Assembly: GCF_003812745.1 (NCBI RefSeq)
Contig: NZ_CP033831.1
Coordinates: forward strand, 1,178,001 to 1,242,000
Length of the DNA stretch: 64,000 nucleotides
Origin: Serratia sp. FDAARGOS_506
GTDB taxonomy: Bacteria; Pseudomonadota; Gammaproteobacteria; Enterobacterales; Enterobacteriaceae
Reading direction: 5' to 3'
The position numbers and the translations under genes were made by a program. Below, one piece after another: positions 45,526 to 55,224 of the stretch; positions within the stretch are counted from its first letter, which is position 1; each line of letters begins with the position of its first letter. The notes under the pieces were generated by a model. That model had not been told where the DNA came from, made no database searches, and saw nothing but the letters and a program-made list of their open reading frames with translations.

Positions 45526-45968
45526 AGTCTTCTTCCTTAGATTAACAGCATGATCTAAGCACGGCTTGTTGGTTATTCCTTGGCCGTTTTGGTCATCATG
45601 CAATGCATTCGGACTCTAAAGCGTGATTGCGGTCGGTTATTGACCAATCTTTACTCTGCCGACCTGAATTTCGCTCTTTATGCTTATTTTTTGAAATATT
45701 TCAGTCATGGTGAAAAATTGTTCGCCAATGCGTTAAGCATAGCCAATGTCTGTTAAAAACTGCTCAGCATTGCTCAGGAAAATTCTTCATTAAGAAAACT
45801 GCCAGCCCGGCAGCGTCTGCATGCCGCGGCCGACGAGGAGATATGCGGGGTAGAACCCTGTGAAACGAAGCTTGCGGTGACGTTGCCCGGTGCGGTGCGC
45901 AGCGAACAAAAAAGCGGAAAATAAGGCTTTAGGGGGCTGAAAGCAGCCAGCCCCCAGGAAATGCGAGT
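45526..45968. promoter_or_regulatory. glgB-asd intergenic region with asd terminator
   Basis: 443 bases without a credible gene. Near asd, GGGGGCTG (45932-45939) and CAGCCCCC (45948-45955) form a stem that, on the minus strand, is followed within a few bases by an AT-rich stretch, so it probably terminates asd. The glg operon promoter should lie in the AT-rich part at 45550-45730 (including the palindrome GAAATATTTC near 45693), but I find no convincing CRP or sigma-70 site. Confidence 0.5.
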
Positions 45969-47072
45969 TTACAGCAGGATACGCAGCATGCGGCGCAGCG
46001 GCTCGGCCGCGCCCCACAGCAGCTGGTCGCCCACGGTGAACGCCGACAGGTACTCCGGCCCCATATTCAGCTTGCGCAGACGGCCGACCGGCGTATTCAG
46101 CGTACCGGTCACCGCCGCCGGCGTCAGTTCACGCATGGTCAGCTCGCGGTCGTTCGGGATCACGCGCACCCAGTCGTTGTGCGTCGCCAGCATCTGCTCG
46201 ATTTCCGGCAGCGACACGTCTTTTTTCAGTTTCAGGGTGAACGCCTGGCTGTGGCAACGCAGCGCACCAACGCGCACGCACAGGCCATCGACCGGGATCA
46301 CGCTGCCGGTATTCAGAATCTTGTTGGTTTCCGCCTGGCCTTTCCACTCTTCGCGGCTCTGGCCGTTGTCGAGCTGCTTGTCGATCCACGGGATCAGGCT
46401 GCCGGCCAACGGTACGCCGAAGTTATCGGTCGGCAGTTTGCCGCTGCGAGTGGCCTCTGTCACCTTACGCTCGATATCCAGAATGGCAGAAGCCGGGTCC
46501 TGCAGCTCTTTCGCCACGTCGGCGTGCAGCATGCCCATCTGGGTCAGCAGTTCGCGCATGTGGCGTGCGCCGCCGCCGGAGGCCGCCTGGTAGGTAGCGA
46601 CCGACGCCCACTCCACCAGATCGTTGGCGAACAGGCCGCCGAGCGACATCAGCATCAGGCTGACGGTGCAGTTGCCGCCGACGAAGGTTTTGATGCCTTT
46701 GTCCAGACCCTGCTGAATCACCGCGTGGTTGACCGGATCCAGGATAATGATGGCGTCGTCCTGCATGCGCAGCGAAGAAGCTGCGTCGATCCAGTACCCC
46801 TGCCAGCCGCTGGCGCGCAGCTTAGGATAAACTTCGTTGGTATAATCGCCGCCCTGACAGGTAATAATGATATCGAGCGCGCTCAGCGCGTCGATGTCAT
46901 ACGCATCCTGCAGCGTACCCTGCTGGCCGCCGAAGGCCGGCGCGGCGGAACCGTGCTGCGAGGTGGAGAAAAAGACCGGGCGAATGGCGTCGAAATCGCG
47001 CTCTTCCGTCATGCGTTGCATGAGAACCGAGCCGACCATTCCGCGCCAACCGATGAAACCAACGTTTTTCAT
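45969..47072 (-). CDS. asd: Aspartate-semialdehyde dehydrogenase
   Basis: Reduces aspartyl phosphate to the semialdehyde for lysine, diaminopimelate, methionine and threonine. 367 residues. The NADP-binding N-terminus is [18 protein letters not shown] (3-20); the active-site Cys lies in [16 protein letters not shown] (near residue 135); [13 protein letters not shown] follows. Located between glg and the gnt genes as in E. coli. Confidence 0.97.
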   Translation of the reverse strand: MKNVGFIGWRGMVGSVLMQRMTEERDFDAIRPVFFSTSQHGSAAPAFGGQQGTLQDAYDIDALSALDIIITCQGGDYTNEVYPKLRASGWQGYWIDAASSLRMQDDAIIILDPVNHAVIQQGLDKGIKTFVGGNCTVSLMLMSLGGLFANDLVEWASVATYQAASGGGARHMRELLTQMGMLHADVAKELQDPASAILDIERKVTEATRSGKLPTDNFGVPLAGSLIPWIDKQLDNGQSREEWKGQAETNKILNTGSVIPVDGLCVRVGALRCHSQAFTLKLKKDVSLPEIEQMLATHNDWVRVIPNDRELTMRELTPAAVTGTLNTPVGRLRKLNMGPEYLSAFTVGDQLLWGAAEPLRRMLRILL

Positions 47073-47264
47073 AATATCTGTGTCCCGCCCGGATAAGGGC
47101 TATGTAGGTGATAACGAGTTGTGTGCAATATCTCCTCACCTTACAAAATGTCGGCGCGGGCGCAAAGTGAATTTATTCGATGGCTGAGGATTTCTCAGCA
47201 ATCCTTCTTATAGGCAAGGACGCGGCCGGAAAGGCCGAGGCGTTTTCCCGATCACGAGGTCACC

Positions 47265-47858
47265 ATGACAGAGATGATTTCCGCTACGGTATTGCTGTTT
47301 TTAATTATGGATCCGCTGGGCAATCTGCCGATTTTCATGTCGGTGCTCAAGCACCTGGAGCCGCGCAGGCGCCGAGTGGTACTGATCCGCGAGTTGTTGA
47401 TCGCCCTGCTGCTGATGCTGATCTTCCTGTTCGCCGGCGAGAAAATTCTGGCGTTCCTCAACCTGCGCACCGAAACCGTCTCCATTTCCGGCGGCATCAT
47501 TCTGTTCCTGATCGCCATCAAGATGATTTTCCCGTCTCAGGAGGGCAACAGCTCGGGGCTGTCCGCCGGTGAAGAACCCTTCCTGGTGCCGCTGGCGATC
47601 CCACTGGTAGCCGGGCCGTCGATTCTGGCGGCGCTGATGCTGCTGTCGCACCAATACCCGCACCAGCTGCCCCATCTGGTGGCGGCGCTGCTGATCGCCT
47701 GGGGTCTCTCTGCGGCCATTTTACTGATGTCGAACCTGTTCCTGCGCCTGCTGGGCAGCAAAGGCGTCAGCGCGCTGGAGCGGTTGATGGGGTTGATTCT
47801 GGTGATGCTGTCGACCCAGATGTTCCTGGACGGCGTGCGGGCTTACATGAAGCTGTAG
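47265..47858 (+). CDS. yhgN: MarC-family inner-membrane protein YhgN
   Basis: Six-helix membrane protein of 197 residues. The opening MTEMISATVLLFLIMDPLGNLPIFMSVLK and the later PLVAGPSILAALMLL are typical of the MarC/UPF0056 family, whose function is unknown. The start ATG at 47265 has a GAGG site before it. Its 190-base upstream gap is shared with divergent asd. Confidence 0.93.
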   Translation: MTEMISATVLLFLIMDPLGNLPIFMSVLKHLEPRRRRVVLIRELLIALLLMLIFLFAGEKILAFLNLRTETVSISGGIILFLIAIKMIFPSQEGNSSGLSAGEEPFLVPLAIPLVAGPSILAALMLLSHQYPHQLPHLVAALLIAWGLSAAILLMSNLFLRLLGSKGVSALERLMGLILVMLSTQMFLDGVRAYMKL

Positions 47859-47888
47859 GCGCCTCGCGGCGCCGACAACGGCCTGTGC

Positions 47889-48416
47889 TTAGCGGGCGGT
47901 AACGCGGCGAATATAGGCGAGCGTATCGGCGACCACGCCGTCAAGCGGCTGGTTGATGTCGATCGCTTGCACATCCGGCTCCTGCTCACCCGGCTCTTCC
48001 AGCGTGGCGAACTGTGAAACCAGCATCTGCGGTTTGAAGAAGTGGCCCTTGCGCTGTTTCAGGCGATCCTCAATTACCGTCTTGTCCCCTTTCAGGTAGA
48101 GGAAATGCAGGTTGCTATTGCCTTCACGCAGGCGGTCGCGATAGCTTTTTTTCAGCGCCGAGCACACCAGCAGCGACACCGGATTGGTGCGTTGCATGGC
48201 GAAGATGGCGTCGTTGAGCGCAGCCAGCCAAGGCGCGCGATCGTTATCGTCCAGCGCATGCCCGGCGGCCATCTTGTTGATGTTGGCGCGCGGGTGCAGG
48301 TAATCGCCGTCCAGCATGGCGGCATCGGCTTCACGGGCGACGGCGCTGGCCACGGCAGATTTGCCGCTGCCGGACACCCCCATCAGGATAAATACGTGAT
48401 TCTGCGGATTACTCAT
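47889..48416 (-). CDS. gntK: Gluconokinase
   Basis: Phosphorylates gluconate to 6-phosphogluconate for the Entner-Doudoroff and pentose phosphate routes. 175 residues, P-loop kinase with GVSGSGKSAVASAVA (residues 13-27) and the gluconokinase DGDYLHPRANI motif. It lies 101 bases downstream of gntT on the same strand, probably in the same GntR-controlled unit. Confidence 0.96.
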   Translation of the reverse strand: MSNPQNHVFILMGVSGSGKSAVASAVAREADAAMLDGDYLHPRANINKMAAGHALDDNDRAPWLAALNDAIFAMQRTNPVSLLVCSALKKSYRDRLREGNSNLHFLYLKGDKTVIEDRLKQRKGHFFKPQMLVSQFATLEEPGEQEPDVQAIDINQPLDGVVADTLAYIRRVTAR

Positions 48417-48517
48417 TGTGTCATGCCCTTATGGGTACTGGCGCAAGCGCGCCAAATGCGTCCCAACTGATAAAGATAACCTGAAACGCCGACGCCCCGC
48501 AGGGCGCCGGATAAAGA

Positions 48518-49834
48518 TTATACGACCGTCGCCAGCAACAGGCAGCCCACCAGGCCGCACACCGAGATGATGGTTTCCAGCACCGACCAGGATTTGATGG
48601 TTTCCATGATGCTCAGGTTGAAGTACTCCTTGAACAGCCAGAAGCCCGGATCGTTGACGTGCGAGAAGATAACGCTGCCGGAACCGACCGCAATCACCAT
48701 CAGCTCTGGACTGACGCCGGTGGTGGCGATCAGCGGTGCCACGATGCCGCCGGCGGTGATCGCCGCCACGGTGGCGGAACCCAGCGCCAGACGCAGCGCA
48801 GCGGCGATTGACCAGGCCATCAGAATCGGCGAGACGTTGCTGCCTTCCATCAGGCCGGCGATGTACTGCTCGACGCCGCTGTCCACCAGCACCTGCTTGA
48901 AGGCGCCGCCGCCGCCGATGATCAACAGCATCATGGCGATGATTTTAATCGAGTCGGTGATGGTGCCCATCACTTCATCCATGGTGCGGCCGCGGTTCAG
49001 GCCGAAGGTGAAGATAGCGATCAGCACGGCGATCAGGGTCGCCATCACCGGGTCGCCGAAGAACTCGGCGAAGCGCAGCAAACTGTGGCCCTTCGGCAGC
49101 ACCATTTCAGCCACCGCGCGCAGCGCCATCAGGATCACCGGCACCAGCGACGTGGCGACGCTGACGCCAAAGCTCGGCATCTCTGCATCGGTAAAGGTTT
49201 TCGGGTTGTACAGGCCTTCCGGCACCGGCTTGTCGATGCCTTTCAGGAAGCGGGCATAAACCGGGCCGGCCAGGATCACCGTCGGGATCGCCAGCAGCGT
49301 GCCGTACAACAGGGTTTTACCCATGTCGGCATGAAAGATGGTGGCGATGGCCGTCGGGCCCGGGTGCGGCGGCAGGAAGCCGTGGGTCACCGACAGCGCG
49401 GCGGCCATCGGCACGCCGACGTACAGCAGCGGGATGCGCGCGGAGGCGGCGATGGTGAACACCAGCGGCAGCAGCAGCACGAAGCCTACTTCGTAGAACA
49501 GCGCGAAGCCGACGGTGAAGCCGGTCAGCACCACCGCCCATTGAATGTGTTTTCTGCCGAACTTGTCGATCAGCGTGGTGGCGATGCGCTGCGCGCCGCC
49601 GCAGTCCGCCAGCAGTTTGCCGAGCATGGCGCCGAAGCCCATGATCAGCGCCAGACTGCCCAGCGTGCCGCCCACGCCGGCCTTGATGGAGCCGATGACT
49701 TTATCGACCGGCATACCCTGCGCAATCCCGACCGCCAGAGCAACCAGAACCAGAGAGATAAAGCCGTTCAGCTTGAAGCGGATCATCAGCAGCAGCAGCA
49801 GCGCTACGCCGCCTGCAACAATCACTAATGGCAT
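48518..49834 (-). CDS. gntT: High-affinity gluconate permease GntT
   Basis: Gnt-family H+ symporter of 438 residues with about 12-14 membrane spans. It opens MPLVIVAGGVALLLLLMIRFK and carries GFLPPHPGPTAIATIF and GSGSVIFSHVNDPGFWLFKEYF, which match GntT most closely among the paralogues. I start at the ATG at 49834; the frame to 50002 covers the leader with the GntR operators. In E. coli the permease next to gntK is the low-affinity GntU; here it is GntT. Confidence 0.93.
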   Translation of the reverse strand: MPLVIVAGGVALLLLLMIRFKLNGFISLVLVALAVGIAQGMPVDKVIGSIKAGVGGTLGSLALIMGFGAMLGKLLADCGGAQRIATTLIDKFGRKHIQWAVVLTGFTVGFALFYEVGFVLLLPLVFTIAASARIPLLYVGVPMAAALSVTHGFLPPHPGPTAIATIFHADMGKTLLYGTLLAIPTVILAGPVYARFLKGIDKPVPEGLYNPKTFTDAEMPSFGVSVATSLVPVILMALRAVAEMVLPKGHSLLRFAEFFGDPVMATLIAVLIAIFTFGLNRGRTMDEVMGTITDSIKIIAMMLLIIGGGGAFKQVLVDSGVEQYIAGLMEGSNVSPILMAWSIAAALRLALGSATVAAITAGGIVAPLIATTGVSPELMVIAVGSGSVIFSHVNDPGFWLFKEYFNLSIMETIKSWSVLETIISVCGLVGCLLLATVV

Positions 49835-49986
49835 AATTTTTCTCCAACCTTTTATCGCGACTCTCTTTACGATAGGCGTAAAGCGTGCGGTTGTTTTATT
49901 TTTAGGCTCTTTCCCGGTGTTTAAGAAGAGCTGTAGGTGTTGTTGAGTCAGAGGTTCAGTCTTGCAGCAAGATGACCGCACACTCG

Positions 49987-50016
49987 TTGTTACCGGTATC
50001 ATGATACCGGTAACAG
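49987..50016. promoter_or_regulatory. Double GntR operator upstream of gntT
   Basis: Two GntR-like operators, TTGTTACCGGTATCAT (49987-50002) and ATGATACCGGTAACAG (50001-50016), share two bases and together make a perfect 26-bp palindrome (49989-50014, arms GTTACCGGTATCA). Each is 14 of 16 to ATGTTACCGGTAACAT. They lie about 155 bases before gntT. Confidence 0.82.
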
Positions 50017-50113
50017 AATAAGCACCGGAACCGGGTAAGCGGCTAAAATTCGCGTTATGGGACAGAGATCAAACTTATGCCGGCAACGAGCGGCGGGCTT
50101 ACAGGCGGGATAA

Positions 50114-50137
50114 AAAGCGCGCCTCAGGACGCGCTTT
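50114..50137 (-). terminator. Terminator after gntR
   Basis: AAAGCGCG (50114-50121) pairs with CGCGCTTT (50130-50137); on the minus strand the stem ends in TTTTTA. It sits about 40 bases past the gntR stop. Confidence 0.75.
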
Positions 50138-50174
50138 AAAAAGAAAGACTGTTAAAACAAAACGTTAAAATCCC

Positions 50175-51170
50175 TCAGATGCTGCCTCCGGGGATCACGG
50201 TGAAACCGACGTCCACCATGCGCGGGCAAACCGTTTCACCACGCAACCGGGCCAACAAGCGCTCGGCGCCGATCTGTCCCATGCGTTCGCGCGGCGTCAG
50301 CACACTGGCCAGCTTCGGCACCATCACCTGACCGATATCATGGCCGTGGAAACCGGCGATCGCCATGTCCTGCGGGATCGACAATCCTTGCCGCTGGCAC
50401 TCGAAGGCCGCGCCGATCGCCAGGTCGTCGTTGGTGCAGAAGATACTGTCGATCTGCGGGTAGTCACGCTGCGCCTGACGCAGCAGTTCGCCGCCGGCGG
50501 AATAGGAGGAAGAGCGCGCGGTCATGATGCTGTACGGTTCCAGGCCGGATTCGCGCATCGCCTGCTCATACCCCTGCTGCTTGATGATGGTTCGCTCATC
50601 CTGACGAGCGCCGAAATAGACCACGTGGCGATGGCCATGCGCGATGATCTGTTGGGTCATCTGGCGCGCCGCCTCGAAGTTGTTGAAGCCCACCGCCAGA
50701 TCGATGCACGGCGAGACACAGTCCATCAGCTCCACCACCGGAATGCCCGCCACCTCGATCATTTTCAGGGTGCGCGGCGTGTGATGCCGTTCGGACAGGA
50801 TCAGGCCGTCGATATTGTAAGAAAGCAGCGAGGTCAGACGCTCTTCTTCACGCTCCGGCAGGTAGCCATAGTGCGCCAGCATGGTCTGGTAGTTGTGCGC
50901 GTCGGTGACACTTTCGATGCCACGCAGCACTTCGGCGAACACCTGGTTGGTCAGCGACGGCAACAGCACGCCAATCGCCCGGCTGGTGGCGTTGGAGAGG
51001 ATGTCCGGCGCGCGGTTGGGGATGTAGCCCAGCTCATCCAGCGCGACGGCGATTTTTTGCTGCAGGGCGGCAGAAACCTGGTCGGGATTGCGCAGATAAC
51101 GGCTCACCGTCATCTTGGTCACGCCCACCTTGTCCGCCACATCCTGGAGTACCGGCCGTTTTTTCTTCAT
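50175..51170 (-). CDS. gntR: Gluconate utilisation repressor GntR
   Basis: LacI/GalR-family repressor of 331 residues (same as E. coli). The N-terminal helix-turn-helix is LQDVADKVGVTKMTVSRYLRNP (about 8-29), followed by a periplasmic-binding-like sensor for gluconate. I start at MKKKRPVLQDV (51170). It would bind the double operator upstream of gntT, which lies on its other side. The 224 bases to yhfZ hold both divergent promoters. Confidence 0.96.
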   Translation of the reverse strand: MKKKRPVLQDVADKVGVTKMTVSRYLRNPDQVSAALQQKIAVALDELGYIPNRAPDILSNATSRAIGVLLPSLTNQVFAEVLRGIESVTDAHNYQTMLAHYGYLPEREEERLTSLLSYNIDGLILSERHHTPRTLKMIEVAGIPVVELMDCVSPCIDLAVGFNNFEAARQMTQQIIAHGHRHVVYFGARQDERTIIKQQGYEQAMRESGLEPYSIMTARSSSYSAGGELLRQAQRDYPQIDSIFCTNDDLAIGAAFECQRQGLSIPQDMAIAGFHGHDIGQVMVPKLASVLTPRERMGQIGAERLLARLRGETVCPRMVDVGFTVIPGGSI

Positions 51171-51368
51171 TATCAATGAACTGACTAACCGTGAATGGGC
51201 AGTCATTTTAGCAAAAAAAACGGCGGGCCGATATTGTCGGTTATGCGACGACCAACAGAACTCACAGTTTCTCCGCGCCAAGCGGAAACAGATAACCGGT
51301 ACGTGCACTTCATCACACATTCGCTGTAATTTTTGGATCTCGCTACGCTTTTGGTGTATCTCTGAGAT

Positions 51369-51392
51369 AAATCTTCACTTAAATGAATATTT
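51369..51392. promoter_or_regulatory. Predicted operator upstream of yhfZ (copy 1)
   Basis: AAATCTTCA-CTTAAA-TGAATATTT: inverted repeat, 8 of 9 positions paired, 6-base spacer. The same architecture and the same 15-base core AAATGAATATTTAAA recur before yhfX. It ends two bases before the yhfZ start, so binding there would block its translation start or promoter. YhfZ itself is the obvious candidate ligand-responsive binder (inference). Confidence 0.65.
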
Positions 51393-51394
51393 AA

Positions 51395-52306
51395 ATGAGC
51401 CGCAGTCAATTTATAAAAAAAGAAGGGTTATCGCTGAGCTGTCTAGCGATGTACTTGCTGGGATGCCAATCGGGGGATCGGTTAAAGACGATTGGCGAAC
51501 TGGCCCGCGACAACGCCCTATCCATCGGCTTGATGCAGGCGGCGCTCAAGACGCTGGAAAGCGCAGGCTGCATAACCGTACAACGCAGCGGGCGCAACGG
51601 CAGCTTCTTAACCCATGTGGACTATAGATCGCTGCTGGATTACGCCAACATTTCCCGCGTTGTTTGCGCCATGCCGCTGCCCTATACCCGCGAGTATGAA
51701 GGGCTCGCCAGCGGATTGAAGCGCGAGTTTTCCGACGTGCCGTTCTACTTCGCGCATATGCGGGGCGCGGATATTCGCGTGGAATGTTTGCGCAATGGTA
51801 TTTATGACCTGGCGGTCGTCTCGCGCCTGGCCGCTGAAGAATATGCAAGCAAGCCGGAAAACGGGGTGAAGATCGCGGCGACGCTTGGGGAACATTCCTG
51901 GGTATCGCATCAGATCATTCGCCGCCGCGGAGATCACGGCGCAGTGGGTAGAGTCGGCGTGGACTGCCGTTCTATGGACCAAAAGCTGCTGACGGATATG
52001 GTCTATGACCCGGCGACGGTCGCACGGGTGGAAGTGCCTTACCACGACTGCCTGAGCCGGCTCGAAAACGGCACCATCGATGCCGTCGTCTGGAACGTCG
52101 AGAACCGCCAGGTGTTGGCTCGATACGGGCTGGAAGCCGTGCCTCTGGAAGGAGATCAGCGCGTCGTGCTGGCGACGGAGGCCACTATTTTAATCCGCAG
52201 CGATGACCGGAGCACCGGGAAACTGCTGGATACTTTTGTCGATACGCACCGGGTTCGCCAGCACCAGCGCGCCGTGGTGTCAGAAGAGATTGAGCCCAGC
52301 TACTGA
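51395..52306 (+). CDS. yhfZ: YhfZ family transcriptional regulator
   Basis: 303-residue protein with an N-terminal winged-helix segment (about 25-70: DRLKTIGELARDNALSIGLMQAALKTLESAGCITVQ) and a C-terminal domain that resembles a small-molecule binding fold (VCAMPLPYTREYEGLASGL; ATEATILIRSDD). It matches E. coli YhfZ along its length, including the end EEIEPSY. The start at 51395 has no good ribosome site, but E. coli YhfZ begins the same way (MSR...FIKKEG). First gene of the yhf operon and its likely regulator. Confidence 0.88.
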   Translation: MSRSQFIKKEGLSLSCLAMYLLGCQSGDRLKTIGELARDNALSIGLMQAALKTLESAGCITVQRSGRNGSFLTHVDYRSLLDYANISRVVCAMPLPYTREYEGLASGLKREFSDVPFYFAHMRGADIRVECLRNGIYDLAVVSRLAAEEYASKPENGVKIAATLGEHSWVSHQIIRRRGDHGAVGRVGVDCRSMDQKLLTDMVYDPATVARVEVPYHDCLSRLENGTIDAVVWNVENRQVLARYGLEAVPLEGDQRVVLATEATILIRSDDRSTGKLLDTFVDTHRVRQHQRAVVSEEIEPSY

Positions 52307-52316
52307 AGGAGACGTT

Positions 52317-52667
52317 GTGGAAGAGAAGATGAGGCTGCTTTGCCAGACCGGAGTGATAGATGAAGACATTTTCATCGGCATGCTGCAAGTCATTGAAGAT
52401 CTGGAAACGCACTGGGGGCGCCCGCTACCCGAGGAACAGGGGTGGATGGCCATCGCGCACATGGCTAACGCGCTGATGCGTTCACGGCGTGGCGAAATCA
52501 TCGAACCGCTGGGCGAAGACTTTCTGCAGGAGATCGCCGCATCGGGGGAACTGACTTACCTACGGCGGCTAAATGATGCGCTGCTGGGAAAGTTCAGCGT
52601 ACGGCTGCATCCCAATGAAGAAGGCTATCTACTGGCCAACCTGTTTGGCTTGCGCCCCGAACAATAG
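52317..52667 (+). CDS. yhfY: YhfY, PRD-domain protein
   Basis: 116 residues, essentially one PTS regulation domain (LETHWGRPLPEEQGWMAIAHMANALMRSRRGE). The start is a GTG at 52317 with AAGGAGA six bases upstream, ten bases after the yhfZ stop. PRDs sense sugar transport through phosphorylation of conserved His; His46 and His49-like residues (AIAHMANAL) may serve. How it acts with YhfZ is unknown. Confidence 0.83.
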   Translation: MEEKMRLLCQTGVIDEDIFIGMLQVIEDLETHWGRPLPEEQGWMAIAHMANALMRSRRGEIIEPLGEDFLQEIAASGELTYLRRLNDALLGKFSVRLHPNEEGYLLANLFGLRPEQ

Positions 52668-52685
52668 CTTTGATTTTTTCACAAA

Positions 52686-52709
52686 AAATATTCAAAAAAA
52701 TGAATATTT
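52686..52709. promoter_or_regulatory. Predicted operator upstream of yhfX (copy 2)
   Basis: AAATATTCA-AAAAAA-TGAATATTT: perfect 9-bp inverted repeat with a 6-base spacer, in the 105-base gap between yhfY and yhfX. It shares arms, spacing and a 15-base identical core with the copy before yhfZ. It suggests an internal promoter for yhfX onward. Confidence 0.7.
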
Positions 52710-52772
52710 AAAAAACGATCGGTTCGGTGTTTCAAAAACCGCTGTATTCTGTATCAAGGAGTCGCCAACCTT

Positions 52773-53936
52773 ATGTTTTTAGATGCGCTACGCAAACAAA
52801 ATCAGCCGCTGATTGACACTTCGCTCGAGCTGCTGCGCCAGCACAAGCTCACGCCGGATACCTGGGTGATCGATGTGGATATGGTGAAAGAGAATGCGCG
52901 CCGCATTCTGCAAACAGCGGAAAAATATCGCGTGACGCCGTATGTGATGAGCAAGCAGTTCGGACGCAATCCCTGGCTGACCCAACAAATTATCGCCTTG
53001 GGATTCAGCGGAGCGGTAGCGGTGGATTTTCGCGAAGCACGATGCCTCGCCAATAGCGGCGTGCCGCTTCGCCATCTGGGGCATCTGGTGCAAATCCCGG
53101 ACGGGGAAATCGAAAGCGCGCTGCGATGCAGGCCGGAAGTCATCACGGTCTTCTCATTTGATAAAGCGCACAGGATCGCCGAATGCGCCCGGCGTCTCGG
53201 CATGCGGCAACGCCTGCTGCTGAAGGTATGCCAGCCAGGCGATATCGTCTACCCCGGCCAAGAAGGTGGCTTTCATCCTGACGAACTGCTTGACGTCGCC
53301 ACCCGCATCGCCGCGCTTGGCGGCGTGGAAATCGCCGGCGTCACGCATTTTCCCTGTGTCCTGGCGTCGCCCACGAATGGTGAAAACCTCACCACGCCGA
53401 ACTTTACAACGCTGGTCAACGCGGCGAAAACGCTGCGCGCGGCGGGCTTTCCTATCGAACAGATTAACGCCCCGTCGGCCAATAGCTGCGACACCATCCC
53501 TGTGCTTGCCCGCGGCGGCGCGACGCATATCGAACCTGGCCACGCGTTTACCGGCACCATTCCGGCCAACGAATGCGGCGAGCAACCGGAACGCATCGCC
53601 ATGCTTTATCTGTCGGAAGTGTCTCATAACGCAGGACCGAACAGCCTGTGCTTCGGCGGCGGCTATTATCGCCGCGGCCGCCTGCGGAATGCGCTGGTTA
53701 TCGCAGGGGATGTCCCTCGCGAGACGCGGACGCTGCCGTTCAAATCGGACAATATCGATTACTACTTGGGGCTGGAGGGCAATTTCGCGGTTGGCAGCCC
53801 GGTCATCATGTGTTTTCGCACACAGATCTTCGTCACCCGCAGCGACGTAGCGCTTATCCAGGGCATCAGCACGGGCCGGCCAACGATAGCCGGGCTCTAC
53901 GACAGTTTGGGCAATCCTATCGTCTCGCGGCAATAG
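52773..53936 (+). CDS. yhfX: YhfX, fold-type III PLP-dependent protein
   Basis: 387-residue alanine racemase-like protein. The probable pyridoxal phosphate lysine is Lys61 ([12 protein letters not shown]), replacing the K.NAYGHG motif of racemases; further conserved stretches are LVQIP, LTHFP-like [20 protein letters not shown] and YDSLGN at the end. It is close to E. coli YhfX. Whether it is a racemase, aldolase or decarboxylase is not known. AAGGAG lies before the ATG at 52773. Confidence 0.88.
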   Translation: MFLDALRKQNQPLIDTSLELLRQHKLTPDTWVIDVDMVKENARRILQTAEKYRVTPYVMSKQFGRNPWLTQQIIALGFSGAVAVDFREARCLANSGVPLRHLGHLVQIPDGEIESALRCRPEVITVFSFDKAHRIAECARRLGMRQRLLLKVCQPGDIVYPGQEGGFHPDELLDVATRIAALGGVEIAGVTHFPCVLASPTNGENLTTPNFTTLVNAAKTLRAAGFPIEQINAPSANSCDTIPVLARGGATHIEPGHAFTGTIPANECGEQPERIAMLYLSEVSHNAGPNSLCFGGGYYRRGRLRNALVIAGDVPRETRTLPFKSDNIDYYLGLEGNFAVGSPVIMCFRTQIFVTRSDVALIQGISTGRPTIAGLYDSLGNPIVSRQ

Positions 53937-53985
53937 CCAAACGGCGCTAGCGTCTCAGCCGCCAATATCTGGGGGGGAATACAGC

Positions 53986-55224
53986 ATGAACAAATTTGTA
54001 GTCCTGGTGATCGACAGCTTTGGCGTCGGCGCCATGGAAGATGTGCCGCAAGTCAGGCCGAACGACGCAGGTGCCAACACCTGCGGCCATATTCTGCAGC
54101 AATGCCCCGATCTCCGTCTGCCCGCAATGGAAAAATTGGGCTTGATCAACGCGCTGGGATACCGGGCCAACGTGATGGAGCCCAATCCGCAGGCAAACGT
54201 CGGCAAAGCGGTGCTGCAGCATGAAGGTGCCGACTCTTTCATGGGGCACCAGGAAATCATGGGAACTCAACCTAAGCAGCCCCTCAGAATGCCGTTTGGC
54301 GAAATCATGGATGAAACAGCTGACGCCCTGCGGAAAGCGGGCTACCGGGTGCAGCGGCTACCGGTGACGGCGAATACCGCATACCTTTGGGTCAACGACG
54401 CCGTGGCCGTCGGCGATAACCTTGAAACCGACCCTGGCTTGGTCTACAACGTGACCGCCAACCTGAACCTGATTGATTACGACACGGTCAGAAAAATCGG
54501 CGCGATCGTTCGGCAATGCGCGCGCGTGAGCCGCGTCATCGTCTTCGGCGGAGAAAGCACCAACAACGAAGCCATCGCCGCAGCGGCGCAAAGCCGGCAA
54601 GACATGTACGCCGGCATCGATGCCCCGCTCTCGGGCGTCTACCGACAAGGCTTCCGGGTGGTTCATTTGGGATACGGCGTCGATGACGCCGTACAGGTTC
54701 CCGCCTGTCTAAAACGTCAAGACGTCCCCACATCCCTGATAGGGAAAGTGGCGGATATCGTCGCCAATCCCGGCGGTGACAACTTCGGCGGGATTGTCGA
54801 CTCCGCGCACATCATGGCGCTTACCCTCAGCGAAACTCAACGGCCGGGCCGCCGCTTCATCTGCACCAACATACAGGAAACCGACTTGGCCGGGCATGCG
54901 CAGGATGTGGCGCGGTATGCGGAGCGCCTGCAACTGGTGGACGAATATCTGGTACATCTCCTGTCGCTGCTGGATGAGGACGACGTGTTGGTGGTCATGG
55001 CCGACCATGGCAACGATCCGACTATCGGGCATTCGCAGCACACACGCGAGTGCGTGCCTCTGCTGGTCTGGCGCCCGGGCGTCACCGGTATCCGGCTGGG
55101 TGTGAGAGCCACCCTGTCCGACGTGGGCGCCTCCGTTTGCGAAGCCTTCGACGCTCCCGCACCGCAGAACGGCGTCTCTTTTTTCTCATTACTGCAGGGG
55201 AACTCACATGACCGATCGGATTGA
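53986..55224 (+). CDS. yhfW: YhfW, phosphopentomutase-like protein
   Basis: 412-residue member of the alkaline phosphatase/iPGM/DeoB superfamily. Metal ligands are visible: Asp10 ([10 protein letters not shown]), and DHGNDPT and HTRE near residues 345-362. The phosphoacceptor position is Ser84 ([13 protein letters not shown]) where DeoB has Thr. Residues 90-220 form the cap. The family moves phosphate within pentose phosphates; the substrate in this pathway is unknown. Overlaps php by 17 bases. Confidence 0.88.
   Translation: MNKFVVLVIDSFGVGAMEDVPQVRPNDAGANTCGHILQQCPDLRLPAMEKLGLINALGYRANVMEPNPQANVGKAVLQHEGADSFMGHQEIMGTQPKQPLRMPFGEIMDETADALRKAGYRVQRLPVTANTAYLWVNDAVAVGDNLETDPGLVYNVTANLNLIDYDTVRKIGAIVRQCARVSRVIVFGGESTNNEAIAAAAQSRQDMYAGIDAPLSGVYRQGFRVVHLGYGVDDAVQVPACLKRQDVPTSLIGKVADIVANPGGDNFGGIVDSAHIMALTLSETQRPGRRFICTNIQETDLAGHAQDVARYAERLQLVDEYLVHLLSLLDEDDVLVVMADHGNDPTIGHSQHTRECVPLLVWRPGVTGIRLGVRATLSDVGASVCEAFDAPAPQNGVSFFSLLQGNSHDRSD

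Noticed and set aside
47073-47264. Lysine riboswitch or attenuator upstream of asd
   Set aside because: Only 190 bases shared with yhgN and no lysine-box pattern seen.
51280-51310. A second GntR operator before gntR (GATAACCGGTACG)
   Set aside because: Only the centre CCGGTA fits; too few matches to list.
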